45,565 bases of DNA from Candidatus Avimonas merdigallinarum. GTDB lineage: Bacteria > Bacillota > Clostridia > Oscillospirales > Acutalibacteraceae. A program made the position numbers and the translations under genes. Under the pieces are notes generated by a model. That model saw only the letters and a list, made by a program, of their open reading frames with translations. It ran no database searches and was not told the DNA's origin. The stretch is from assembly GCA_904377855.1 (NCBI GenBank), contig CAJFGS010000024.1, positions 14,881-60,445 of the forward strand, read 5' to 3'. Shown here piece after piece: positions 9,432-17,468 of this stretch. Every line of letters begins with the position of its first letter. Position 1 is the stretch's first letter.

Positions 9432-10700
9432 ATGACACAGGCGGAAATCCTATACCGGGAGATGCTTTCCCTGACAATCTATCGCGGCTGCCTGCGCCGG
9501 CCGGTGACGGCGGCGCTGTTCGCCTTATACCGGGCGGCGGCCGGGCGGGATCCTGAGGCCGTCTGCAGCGGGTGGGGGGCGCTCTGCGCCGAGCTGGCGG
9601 GCCGGGACTGCCTGTCCAGCCTGCCCGCGGCGGTAGCGGAAGAGGTGCTGGCAGACGAGAACACGTTTGTTTCCCGCCTGGCCGCCGGCAGGCTCCGGGT
9701 GACCGGCCGCGGGGTGGATCCGGCGGTGCCGGAGGATCTGGCGCAGATGGCCCGGCGGGATTTGCAGGTGCTGTACCGTGCGGCGTCGGCCGATCCGTCC
9801 TGCCTGCTGGAGTGCGTGGAGCCGGAACTGGCCGCCGGCCTCCCGCTGTGGGGAAGGAGCCCGGCCCCCGCGCCGCTCGACCGGCCGTGGGACGCCTGCG
9901 TCGACGCGCTGCGGGATTACCACCGCCGCTGCGGCTGCGGCTGCTTCACGGCGCACCGCGCTTTCCTGTGGCGGGACGGCGAGATGCTCCCGGTGGAGCA
10001 TCCGGACCCGATCCGGCTGTCCAACCTGAAGGGATATGAGTACCAGCGGCGGATTGCCATTGACAATACCCGTGCTTTCCTCGACGGGTTCGAGGCGAAC
10101 AATATGCTCCTGTACGGCGACCGGGGGACGGGCAAATCCTCCACGGTCAAGGCGCTGCTCAACGAATACGCGGACGAAGGGCTGCGGATGATCGAAATGC
10201 CGAAGGAATACCTCCGCCAGCTTCCCGATTTGACCGGCCATCTTGCCGCAGTGCCGATGAAATTCATCGTCTTTATCGATGATCTCTCCTTTTCGGACAA
10301 CGACGATTCCTTTGCGGCGCTCAAGGCCGTGCTGGAGGGCGGGCTTGCCTCCCGCCCGGCCAATGTGATCATCTACGCCACCTCCAACCGGCGGCACCTG
10401 CTGCGGGAAACCTTCAGCGCGCGGGCTGGGGACGAGGTGCACCACGCCGATACCGTGCAGGAGGCGGTCTCCCTTTCCGACCGGTTCGGGATCACCCTGA
10501 CCTTCCTCCTGCCGGACAAGCAGCGTTTTCTGGACATTGTGGAGCAGATTGCGGCCGATCGCGGGCTGAAGGTGGAGCGCCAGACGCTGCTGGACGCGGC
10601 TGAGCGGTGGGCGCTGGAGCGGGGGGCGCGTTCCCCCCGGTACGCCCGCCAGTTTATTGCGGATGCGCAGGCCCGCCTCAGCCGCGGGGAATCGCTGTAA
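9432..10700 (+). CDS. DUF815-family AAA+ ATPase
   Basis: Predicted cytosolic AAA+ ATPase of the DUF815 family, of unknown function. The N-terminal 200 residues are helical and variable. The ATPase domain begins near LSNLKGYEYQRRIAIDNT, with Walker A GDRGTGKSS at about 229-237, Walker B FIVFIDDLSF at about 278-287, the sensor-like IYATSNRRHL, and a lid domain ending in RSPRYARQFIADA. Length 422 fits the family. I start at ATG 9432, preceded by GAGAAAGG; a TTG six bases earlier is in frame. A small gene of unknown function follows after 31 bases and is probably co-transcribed. Confidence 0.88.
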   Translation: MTQAEILYREMLSLTIYRGCLRRPVTAALFALYRAAAGRDPEAVCSGWGALCAELAGRDCLSSLPAAVAEEVLADENTFVSRLAAGRLRVTGRGVDPAVPEDLAQMARRDLQVLYRAASADPSCLLECVEPELAAGLPLWGRSPAPAPLDRPWDACVDALRDYHRRCGCGCFTAHRAFLWRDGEMLPVEHPDPIRLSNLKGYEYQRRIAIDNTRAFLDGFEANNMLLYGDRGTGKSSTVKALLNEYADEGLRMIEMPKEYLRQLPDLTGHLAAVPMKFIVFIDDLSFSDNDDSFAALKAVLEGGLASRPANVIIYATSNRRHLLRETFSARAGDEVHHADTVQEAVSLSDRFGITLTFLLPDKQRFLDIVEQIAADRGLKVERQTLLDAAERWALERGARSPRYARQFIADAQARLSRGESL

Positions 10701-10731
10701 TCCGCCGTGTGAAGGGAAAGGGGGCTGCCCG

Positions 10732-11037
10732 GTGGGCTTGTTCGGCGGACGGAAGGGCCGGGAGGAGAAGGAGACGCTCTCCCTCCTGGCCCGCCTGGAC
10801 GGGAAGAGCGTAAAGTATGTTACCCGGCGGGATCCGGAAACCCAGGTGGAAACGGTGATAGGCCACGAAGGGCGGCTGAACACAAGGGACGGGCAGATTG
10901 TGATTATCTGCAACGGGACGGAAGTGTTCCGCTGCCCGGCAGCCGGCGCCCGCTGCGGCGAGCTGCTCAGCCTGGAGGGGGTAGTCATCCGTTCGGGGGA
11001 GAAGGTTGTGGTCGCTTACTACAAATATTACCGCTGA
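10732..11037 (+). CDS. Small protein of unknown function
   Basis: I do not recognise a family. The 101-residue product starts with a basic GLFGGRKGREEK stretch, then a compact, probably beta-rich domain (residues 18-101) with GKSVKYVTRRDPETQVE, VIICNGTEVFRC and a tyrosine-rich end KVVVAYYKYYR. It has two cysteines and no signal peptide or membrane helix. GTG at 10732 was chosen because AAAGGGGG (about 10718-10724) precedes it; reading further upstream gives low-complexity residues overlapping the ATPase gene. It lies 31 bases after the DUF815 gene, which suggests a shared transcript. Confidence 0.72.
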   Translation: MGLFGGRKGREEKETLSLLARLDGKSVKYVTRRDPETQVETVIGHEGRLNTRDGQIVIICNGTEVFRCPAAGARCGELLSLEGVVIRSGEKVVVAYYKYYR

Positions 11038-11064
11038 ACGGCCGCGGGGCCGATGGAGGCGCGC

Positions 11065-12012
11065 TTATCCCTCCGCCACCCATTTGTCCCGGAGGAACGG
11101 CGGGCGGACTTCCCTGTCCAGCAGGCAGCGGTAGGCGTCCACCCGGCGGAAGGTGTCCCCCATCATCTCGCTTTGGCGGTAGGCGCGCAGCTCGTCCAGC
11201 GGGTATTCCGCCAGATAAATGCCTTCCGTCTCCTCGTCCGCCACGAAAAGGGCCATCTCCCGGGCGCGCCCGTCCTCTCCCCAGGGGATCGGCTGGAACG
11301 CGCAGGAGCAGCCCTGGTTTTCCCCCGCTACGTTGGCCATGACCACGCCGGTCATGTTTTCATACGCCCGGGTCTGCAGGACGTTCACCCGGGGCGGCAT
11401 CCCGCCGCAGTTGTTCGGCACCAGGAGGATTTCCGCCCCCTTTTTCATCAATACCCGGGCGCTCTCCGGGTATTCCCGGTCGTAGCAGATCATGATGCCC
11501 AGCCGGACCCCGTCGAAGTCGGCGACCGGGAAATCCTCCCCGTGCTCCAGCAGGCACTCCAGGGAGAAATCGCAGGTGTGGACCTTGTCGTAACGAAGGA
11601 GGATCCGCCCGTCCCGCCCTATCAGGAAGGCGCTGTTGCGCGGACGGCTTTTCCCCCGGGTATAGGCCGTCATGACAACCCCGGTTCGCAGGGCGGCCGC
11701 TTCTTTGCAAAACGCGTCCAGGAGGGGGCTGCCGGGGTCCAGGGCCGCCGCCTCCCATTCGCGGTAAGCCGGGTTCCGCCGGATCTGCTCCCAGGTCATC
11801 CCAGCGGCGTCCATTCCGTACAGGTCCTCCACCGATTTATCGGGATACAGGCGGGGCATGGAATATCCCTGGATCCAGCATTCCGGGAAGAGGACGAGGT
11901 CGGCCCCCATCCCGGCGGCCTGCCGCAGATAGGCCAGGCCGCGTTCGACGTTTTGGGCGGGGGAGTCGGTTTCCCGCGCCTGTACGACGGCGATGCGAAA
12001 CAGATTGTCCAT
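11065..12012 (-). CDS. Carbon-nitrogen hydrolase (nitrilase superfamily)
   Basis: Predicted cytosolic amidase that hydrolyses a non-peptide C-N bond through a thioester. All three catalytic residues are visible: Glu44 in LFPECW, Lys143 in YDKVHTC and Cys176 in IMICYDREYPE. The NCGGMPPRVNVLQTRAYEN region is typical of the fold. Length is 315 residues. The ATG at 12012 has GGTAGGAGAAC upstream. The substrate (carbamoyl-polyamine, omega-amide or other) cannot be assigned. The gene is convergent with the small protein at 10732-11037 and has an extended -10 promoter at 12079-12087. Confidence 0.9.
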   Translation of the reverse strand: MDNLFRIAVVQARETDSPAQNVERGLAYLRQAAGMGADLVLFPECWIQGYSMPRLYPDKSVEDLYGMDAAGMTWEQIRRNPAYREWEAAALDPGSPLLDAFCKEAAALRTGVVMTAYTRGKSRPRNSAFLIGRDGRILLRYDKVHTCDFSLECLLEHGEDFPVADFDGVRLGIMICYDREYPESARVLMKKGAEILLVPNNCGGMPPRVNVLQTRAYENMTGVVMANVAGENQGCSCAFQPIPWGEDGRAREMALFVADEETEGIYLAEYPLDELRAYRQSEMMGDTFRRVDAYRCLLDREVRPPFLRDKWVAEG

Positions 12013-12078
12013 TTTGTTCTCCTACCTTCTGAATGGGAATTCGCGGGTTCCTCCCGCGTGGTTGTATTCTTATGGCCC

Positions 12079-12087
12079 AGTATACCA
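12079..12087 (-). promoter_or_regulatory. Extended -10 promoter of the C-N hydrolase
   Basis: Minus-strand TGGTATACT; the -35 at 17 bases (TTCCGG) is poor. The leader contains the small hairpin CGCGGG-aggaa-CCCGCG (12041-12057). Confidence 0.5.
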
Positions 12088-12134
12088 TTTCCGGCGGCTG
12101 ACCGGAAGGGGATACGGCTTTTGCGCCTGTGCAA

Positions 12135-12184
12135 ACAGCAAAAAAGGATGCGCCCACTGCAAAGGCGCATCCTTTTTTTGCTGT
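12135..12184 (-). terminator. Terminator of the MATE gene
   Basis: Minus strand: GGATGCGCC and GGCGCATCC form the core stem, flanked by A- and T-runs of seven, 13 bases after the MATE stop. The symmetric A/T flanks could also act on the other strand, but no plus-strand gene ends here. Confidence 0.85.
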
Positions 12185-12196
12185 TTATCCCCGGAG

Positions 12197-13639
12197 TTAT
12201 TCCGCCGGTTCCGGGGAAGGGGCAGAAACTTCCGCGCTGCCGGCTGTTTCTTCCATGCTGTGGAGCCATTTCCCGCTTTTCAGCCGCCAGAGGACCAAAC
12301 CGCATTTGGTGATTTCCTCGACGCTGACAAGCAGCACCACCTGCTCCACCGGCAGGCGCAGCACACAGGCGCCGATAACGGCGAGCGGGACGCCGATCAG
12401 CCACATGGTGCTCGCCTCCAGCCGGAGGGCGTAGCTGGCGTCGCCGCCTCCGCGGAATATGCCGATGATGGCCAGCGTGTTTATCATGCGCGCCGTGAGG
12501 ATGACCCCGAAAATGCGCAGGATGGTAATGGCGGCGCCGGCGGCCTCGTCCGAAATCTCAAAAAAGGTGAGGACAAAGGGCGCGCAGGCAAAGAGGGCGG
12601 CGCCGAGCAGTATCCCGATCGCCACAGAGAGGACGGTAAATTTGCGGGAATACCGCCGGGCGGTGTTCGGCTCTCCCATCCCAATCTGGTTGCCGACCAT
12701 AACCAGCGCGGCGCTGGCTATGCCCATGCAGAGCACCATAAACAGGTTCTGCACCGTATTGGCGATGTTGGCCGCCGCAATGGCGTAGGTGCCGATAAAG
12801 CCGTAAACTACCGTGTACAGGACGGAAGCAAGCCCCCAGCAGCCTTCGTTGAGCAGGACGGGGAGGATGGTGGCATAGGTTTTGCGGAAGAAGGCCGCGT
12901 TAAAGCGCAGGTAATCCCGGGCTTTCCCCCGCAGAGGGCAGCGCCTGTGCAGGCTGAATGCCAGCAGCAGCACGCATTCCACGACCCGGGCGAGCAGGGT
13001 GGCGATGGCGGCGCCCTTAACGCCCAGCGCCGGGAAGCCGGCCTTGCCGAAAATCAGCAGGTAGTTAAAGACGGTGTTGGTCAGAACGGCGCCGAGGCTT
13101 ATCAGCATGGGGATCAGCGCATTCCCGATGCTGCGCAGGGCATTGGCCAGCAGGAAGCTGATCGCCGTGGGCAGATAGCTCAGGCAGACGATGGTGAGGT
13201 AATCCCGGCCAAGCGACTGCACCGCTTCGTCGCGGGAGAAAAGGAGGATGATCTGGGTCGGAATCAGCAGGCCGAGCGCGGTGAAGAGAAGGCCCGCCGC
13301 CGTCATGCTGATTAAGCCGATCCCCAGCACCTTGTGGATGCCGCTGCGGTTACCGCTGCCCCAGAATTGGGCGATAAACACGCTGCACCCGGAGGCAATG
13401 CCGTTCATTGCCATCTGGAGCAGGAAAAAGTACTGGTTCGCCACCCCTACGGCGGCCACCTCGTTTTCCCCTACTTGGCCTATCATCAGCGTGTCGATCA
13501 TGTTGAGCGACGAAACCAGCAGGTTCTGGATGACGATCGGCAGGGCGAGGAAAAACAGGGTGCGGAAAAAGGCCGGATCGCGGAAAAAGGCCGCCGCCCG
13601 TTTGCGCAGGGTCAGCGCTTTGGATGATTCTCTGGACAT
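12197..13639 (-). CDS. MATE-family efflux transporter
   Basis: Predicted twelve-helix inner-membrane exporter that uses a Na+ or H+ gradient to expel drugs or metabolites. The first MatE repeat opens with FFLALPIVIQNLLVSSLNMI and DTLMIGQVGENEVAAVG, and the typical QFWGSGNR loop follows. The second repeat begins near residue 240. Length 480 is slightly above the usual 440-460, with a short basic N-terminus. The ATG at 13639 has GGAGGG six bases upstream. Its leader carries a consensus promoter and an intrinsic terminator before the ribosome site, so expression is probably controlled by attenuation. The substrate is unknown. Confidence 0.93.
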   Translation of the reverse strand: MSRESSKALTLRKRAAAFFRDPAFFRTLFFLALPIVIQNLLVSSLNMIDTLMIGQVGENEVAAVGVANQYFFLLQMAMNGIASGCSVFIAQFWGSGNRSGIHKVLGIGLISMTAAGLLFTALGLLIPTQIILLFSRDEAVQSLGRDYLTIVCLSYLPTAISFLLANALRSIGNALIPMLISLGAVLTNTVFNYLLIFGKAGFPALGVKGAAIATLLARVVECVLLLAFSLHRRCPLRGKARDYLRFNAAFFRKTYATILPVLLNEGCWGLASVLYTVVYGFIGTYAIAAANIANTVQNLFMVLCMGIASAALVMVGNQIGMGEPNTARRYSRKFTVLSVAIGILLGAALFACAPFVLTFFEISDEAAGAAITILRIFGVILTARMINTLAIIGIFRGGGDASYALRLEASTMWLIGVPLAVIGACVLRLPVEQVVLLVSVEEITKCGLVLWRLKSGKWLHSMEETAGSAEVSAPSPEPAE

Positions 13640-13653
13640 GAAATCCCTCCGCC

Positions 13654-13705
13654 GGGCGCAGCTGCGCCCAAAATAAAAACCACCCTGAAGAATTTTTCAA
13701 AGTGG
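13654..13705 (-). promoter_or_regulatory. Terminator-type attenuator in the MATE leader
   Basis: Minus strand: CCACTTTGAA (13696-13705) pairs over 10 bp with TTCAGGGTGG (13680-13689), followed by TTTTTATTTT (13670-13679), a complete intrinsic terminator between promoter and gene. Just before it, CAAGTG can pair with CACTT(T)G of the terminator's 5' arm, giving a possible antiterminator. After it, GGGCGCAGCTGCGCCC (13654-13669) forms a second hairpin next to the ribosome site. An 11-base tandem repeat (ACAAGTAAAGA / ACAAGTGAGAA) precedes the terminator. Confidence 0.75.
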
Positions 13706-13749
13706 TAACTTCTCACTTGTTCTTTACTTGTAAACCGTGACCGGGGATT

Positions 13750-13778
13750 ATTATAAAAGATCCCCTGCCCCCTGTCAA
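13750..13778 (-). promoter_or_regulatory. Consensus promoter of the MATE gene
   Basis: Minus strand TTGACA (13773-13778), 17-base spacer, TATAAT (13750-13755): a full sigma-A consensus. Transcription would start near 13743, about 100 bases before the gene. Bases 13780-13961 upstream show no gene or clear signal. Confidence 0.92.
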
Positions 13779-13961
13779 GCGCCTTTCCTGAGGAAATGCC
13801 GGGAAGGCCGATAAACGCCGGGGATTGAGGAGCGCGCAGTCTCCGCCTCCCGGCGGCAACGCGAAAAAGGAGCGCGCCCAGCCGCCGTTTTCCCGCCTGG
13901 TTACCCTCAGGAGCTGGAGGGAGGTTTTGAGCGGCAAGGCGGCCTGCGATGCGGCCGTCGG

Positions 13962-14489
13962 CTATCCCAGCAGCTTCTCCATCACAAAATTATCCATCGC
14001 GACGCCGGCGCGCTCCACGGTCTGACGGCGGACAACCCGGAATCCCTGCCGCTCAAAAAAGGGGCGGGCGGTCAGGGAGGCATGGGTATAAACCCGGCGG
14101 CGGCCGGCAGCGCGGGCCGTTTCTTCCAGCGCGGCGGACAGGGCGGCGGCGACCCCCTGCCCCCGGAAGGCGGGAAGCACATACAGCCGGTCCAGATACC
14201 CTTCCGCCGGCTCCAGATCGGCAAACCCGACGGGGCGGCCGCCGCTTTCCGCCACCAGGGTGCAGTGGGCGGCCAGGGTAGCCGCCCAGGCCTTCTCCCT
14301 TGCTTCTGCCGGTTCCCCGGACAGGCGGGGCGCCCAGGCGTCCAGCTGGGCGGGGGTATACTGCTCCCGGCAGGAGGCGTGCCCCGGTGCCACGCCGTGG
14401 ACGGCTTCTTCAAACAGCTGCAAAAGCGCGGGGCAGTCTTCCGGCCGGTAAGCGCGGAGGGGAAACGGCAGGGCGTCCTTATCCTTCAC
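13962..14489 (-). CDS. GNAT-family N-acetyltransferase
   Basis: Predicted acetyl-CoA-dependent transferase acting on an amine of unknown identity. The GNAT fold runs from PLRAYRPEDCPALLQLF at the N-terminus to the acetyl-CoA motif A, LYVLPAFRGQGVAAAL (about residues 100-115), and ends with FFERQGFRVVRRQ. Length 175 is typical. The start is GTG at 14489 with GGAGGGGG close upstream. It begins 11 bases after the stop of the 126-residue gene above it and shares that gene's promoter. Confidence 0.87.
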   Translation of the reverse strand: MKDKDALPFPLRAYRPEDCPALLQLFEEAVHGVAPGHASCREQYTPAQLDAWAPRLSGEPAEAREKAWAATLAAHCTLVAESGGRPVGFADLEPAEGYLDRLYVLPAFRGQGVAAALSAALEETARAAGRRRVYTHASLTARPFFERQGFRVVRRQTVERAGVAMDNFVMEKLLG

Positions 14490-14500
14490 AGCGCCCCCTC

Positions 14501-14881
14501 CTAATACGCCTGGTAATAAGGGCAGTACCCGTCCAGCCCGACATAGTTCCGCCGCCCCTCCAGGATATCGTCCTCATTTTCGTCAAAATCCACGCAGCCC
14601 CGGCAGCAGTGGGGGAGCACCTCCCGCAGCCGGGCGTCGTATTCGGCCCGGGAAAGCAGGGTGATCTCCGCTTCCTCCATCATCGGGACGGCCGAAAAAT
14701 TGACGTAGCAGGTGCCGATGTCCTCCCGCACAAAATAGGGCGGGACGCAGTTGTCCGCATACAGGCACCGCATGCGGAGGAATTTGTTGCCGCTTAAATT
14801 GACATAGGCGACGAAATCTTCCATCGAGTAGATCCCTTCCGGGTACAGGTAAGCGTCGCCGCCGATATTGATAACGCGCAT
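14501..14881 (-). CDS. Protein of unknown function, 126 residues
   Basis: I do not recognise a family. Starting MRVINIGGDAYLYPEG, it is acidic, aromatic-rich and soluble, with cysteines in CLYADNC, HCCRGC and YCPYY and an acidic tract DFDENEDDILEG near the end. I chose ATG 14881 because AAAGGAGA lies upstream; the open frame continues much further, but there it reads antisense to the SPFH gene. A promoter lies 50 bases upstream at 14931-14959. The GNAT gene follows after 11 bases, so the two may act on one another or on one pathway. Confidence 0.75.
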   Translation of the reverse strand: MRVINIGGDAYLYPEGIYSMEDFVAYVNLSGNKFLRMRCLYADNCVPPYFVREDIGTCYVNFSAVPMMEEAEITLLSRAEYDARLREVLPHCCRGCVDFDENEDDILEGRRNYVGLDGYCPYYQAY

Positions 14882-14930
14882 GAATGGTCTGCTCTCCTTT
14901 CCCGCCGCCGCAGCGGCGCCGATACTCATA

Positions 14931-14959
14931 ATCGTACCACATTTGCCTGCCGGTTGCAA
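14931..14959 (-). promoter_or_regulatory. Promoter of the unknown-GNAT gene pair
   Basis: Minus strand TTGCAA (14954-14959), 17 bases, TACGAT (14931-14936) with TGG just before the -10. Confidence 0.75.
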
Positions 14960-14994
14960 TCCGCTTTTATCCGGCTTCCGTCCCCGCACAGGCA

Positions 14995-15023
14995 TTGAAA
15001 AGCGGGGAGTTTCTTGGTATAAT
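14995..15023 (+). promoter_or_regulatory. Promoter of the SPFH operon
   Basis: TTGAAA (14995-15000), 17 bases, TATAAT (15018-15023) with an extended TGG. It is divergent from the promoter at 14931-14959. The 100-base leader holds the hairpin CCCGGC…GCCGGG (about 15048-15070). Confidence 0.85.
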
Positions 15024-15130
15024 AAAATCCGTGCTTTGTCTTGCGTCCCGGCGGCTTTGTCTGCCGGGCATACCGGGGAGAACGGACCCATACGATGATT
15101 GTGGGGCATACGGAACGAGGAGGAATTCCC

Positions 15131-16255
15131 ATGGGCTTGTTTGATTTTATTAAGGGCCAGACCATCGATGTGATTGAAGCGTCCAACCTGCCGCGCGATA
15201 TGGTGGTGTTCCGCTTCCCGGTACAGGATAACGAAATCAAGATGGGGGCCAGCCTGACCGTGCGGGAGGGCCAGTGCGCCGTTTTTGTCAGCGAAGGCGC
15301 GATTGCGGATATTTTCGGCCCGGGCCGGTACGAGCTGCAAACGCAGAACATGCCGGTGCTCACCAAGCTGAAATCCTGGCCGTACGGGTTCAAATCGCCC
15401 TTTAAGGCGGAGGTCTATTTTGTGAACACCACCCTCATTACCAACCAGAAGTGGGGGACCTCCAACCCTGTCCTGCTGCGGGACGCGGAATTCGGGATGA
15501 TCCGGCTGCAGGCATACGGCCTGTATACCTACCGGGTGACCCGCCCGGAAATCTTCCTGCGGCAGATTTTCGGGGCGCTCCCCTCCTTTGGCGCCGGCGA
15601 GCTGGCCGATTATCTCCGCCGGCTGATTGTTTCCTGCCTGTCCGACGTGGTGGGGGAAATGCGGATCCCGGCCATCGATATCGCCGGGCAGTATGAGGAG
15701 ATTGGGGCGGCGGTCCGGGGGCGGATGCAGCCCCGCTTCGAAGAGATGGGGCTGGAGCTCCAGAACCTGGCGGTGGAAAACATCTCCCTGCCGGAAAATG
15801 TGGAGAAAGCGATTGACCAGCGCACCTCGATGGGGGTGCTGGGGGATATGGGCCGCTATACCCAGTACCAGACGGCGGAGGCGATCCGCGACTTCGCGCG
15901 CAACGAAGGGACGGGCGGCTTTGCCGGGATGGGGGTCGGCCTGGGCGCCGGGCTGAACGTCGGCCAGGCGATGGCAGGCAGCTTTGCCGCCCAGCCCGCC
16001 GCGGCGCCCGCACCTGCTCCCGCGCCGGATACGCGGCCCTGCGCCTCCTGTGGGCAGCCGATCCCGGCGGAGGCGAAGTTCTGCCCCCACTGCGGGAAGC
16101 CTGCCGCCGCGGCTTGCCCGAAGTGCGGGGCTGCGGCCGTGCCCGGGGCGAAATTCTGCGCTGCCTGCGGGGCGGCGCTGACGGTGAAATGCCCGAAATG
16201 CGGGGCGGAGGTAACGGGGCAATTCTGCGCAGCCTGCGGGGAACCCCGGCCGTAA
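15131..16255 (+). CDS. SPFH-domain protein with C-terminal zinc ribbons (YdjI-like)
   Basis: Predicted membrane-associated SPFH/band-7-like protein of the YdjI ('virion core protein') group, proposed to build lipid-bound scaffolds. The SPFH-like region covers about residues 1-260 (MGLFDFIKGQTIDVIEASN at the start). A glycine/alanine/proline linker covers 270-305. Three zinc-ribbon CxxC pairs follow (CASCG/CPHCG, CPKCG/CAACG, CPKCG/CAACG). Length 374. The ATG at 15131 has GAGGAGG upstream. The next gene is also a zinc-ribbon membrane protein, 48 bases downstream. In Bacillus, ydjG and ydjI are likewise neighbours; I infer the same functional unit. Confidence 0.87.
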   Translation: MGLFDFIKGQTIDVIEASNLPRDMVVFRFPVQDNEIKMGASLTVREGQCAVFVSEGAIADIFGPGRYELQTQNMPVLTKLKSWPYGFKSPFKAEVYFVNTTLITNQKWGTSNPVLLRDAEFGMIRLQAYGLYTYRVTRPEIFLRQIFGALPSFGAGELADYLRRLIVSCLSDVVGEMRIPAIDIAGQYEEIGAAVRGRMQPRFEEMGLELQNLAVENISLPENVEKAIDQRTSMGVLGDMGRYTQYQTAEAIRDFARNEGTGGFAGMGVGLGAGLNVGQAMAGSFAAQPAAAPAPAPAPDTRPCASCGQPIPAEAKFCPHCGKPAAAACPKCGAAAVPGAKFCAACGAALTVKCPKCGAEVTGQFCAACGEPRP

Positions 16256-16303
16256 AGCGCCGGGGGCTCCGTCCGGGAGACAGCAAGCGAGGGAGGGGAA
16301 CCC

Positions 16304-17416
16304 ATGGAATCACAGCAGACTCCGCAGCCGGTCCAGGTCGCTGCGGACAGCTTTATCTGCCCGGGCTGCGGCGCGCGCATGGCCTTTGATCCGCAGACGC
16401 AGTCCCTGCTCTGCGGCCAATGCGGGCGGACGGAACCGGTTGCGGCGCCGGAAATGGAGGCGCCGGAATACCTTTACAATCCGGAAACCGACGAGTACCG
16501 CGCGCCCGACTGGAAGCTGGCCGGGGACCGCATGGTCTCCTGCAGCGGCTGCGGCGCGCAGACAGTGGTCAGCGCCGCCGCGCTGACCGCCTGCTGTCCG
16601 TTCTGCGGCGGCCACTACGTGGTGCAGCAGGACAGCGAAACCGTGGGGATCCTGCCCGAGACCATGATGCCTTTCCGGGTGCCCCGGCAGAAGGCGGAGG
16701 GCTTTTTGCGCCAGTGGGTGAAAAAGCGCTTCTGGGCGCCCAAGGCGTTCAAGAATTCCATCGTGCTGCCGGATAAGCTCAACGGCGTTTACCTGCCGTT
16801 CTGGACCTATGACGCCCTGCTGGATACCTCCTATCAGGGGGAGGGCGGCCGGCGGTATACCGAAACCCGCACCCGGGTGGTGAACGGCAAGCGCCAGACG
16901 TATACCGTGACCAAGGTGCGGTGGTATCCCATTTCCGGGGCGGACCGCCTGCGGTTCGACGACCGGGCCGTCTGCGCCTCCCGCGCGGTGGATCCCGCCA
17001 TGATCCAGCGGCTGGGCGCGTTCAGCACCAAGGTGCTCCGCCGGTACAATCCCGCCTATCTGGCGGGGTTTAACGCCAGCCGGTACGATGTGGGGCTGGG
17101 GGAGGGCTTCACCCAGGTCCGCGCCGGCATGGAGCGGGAGATGCAGAGCCGGATCGAGGCGGGGCGCGGCTTTGACTGCTATCGGAATATGCGGTATGCG
17201 CACAGCTTTTCCAACGTCCGTTTTAAGCATATCCTCCTGCCCGTCTGGATAGCGGCGTATCCCTATAAACAGAAAATCTACCGTTTCCTTGTGAACGGCG
17301 AAACCGGCACGGTGTCGGGGGAAAGCCCGCTGAGCCCCGCCAAGATCCTCCTGGCAGTTGGGCTGGGGCTGGCTGTCATCATGCTGGCTTTCCTTTTGGC
17401 GCGGCTGACGTCGTAG
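16304..17416 (+). CDS. Zinc-ribbon protein with C-terminal membrane anchor (YdjG-like)
   Basis: Two treble-cysteine zinc ribbons open the 370-residue protein: CPGCGARM…CGQCG (about residues 23-44) and CSGCGAQT…CPFCGG (about 77-103). A long central domain with VLPDKLNGVYLPFWTYD and a VNGKRQTYTVTKVRWY strand region follows. The last 25 residues are one membrane helix (ILLAVGLGLAVIMLAFLLA), so the bulk is probably cytoplasmic. It resembles Bacillus YdjG, sometimes labelled TFIIB-type zinc ribbon or primosomal-like; the biochemical role is unknown. The ATG at 16304 follows GGGAGGGGAACCC. It is the likely partner of the SPFH protein upstream. Confidence 0.83.
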   Translation: MESQQTPQPVQVAADSFICPGCGARMAFDPQTQSLLCGQCGRTEPVAAPEMEAPEYLYNPETDEYRAPDWKLAGDRMVSCSGCGAQTVVSAAALTACCPFCGGHYVVQQDSETVGILPETMMPFRVPRQKAEGFLRQWVKKRFWAPKAFKNSIVLPDKLNGVYLPFWTYDALLDTSYQGEGGRRYTETRTRVVNGKRQTYTVTKVRWYPISGADRLRFDDRAVCASRAVDPAMIQRLGAFSTKVLRRYNPAYLAGFNASRYDVGLGEGFTQVRAGMEREMQSRIEAGRGFDCYRNMRYAHSFSNVRFKHILLPVWIAAYPYKQKIYRFLVNGETGTVSGESPLSPAKILLAVGLGLAVIMLAFLLARLTS

Positions 17417-17468
17417 CGGGGGATCCGGCGGAAGGAAACGGGAAAAATAAAAGGAAATTGAGTACGTT

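Noticed and set aside
14882-16222. N-terminal extension of the 126-residue protein
   Set aside because: The extended part is antisense to the SPFH gene and crosses a promoter; the supported start is ATG 14881.
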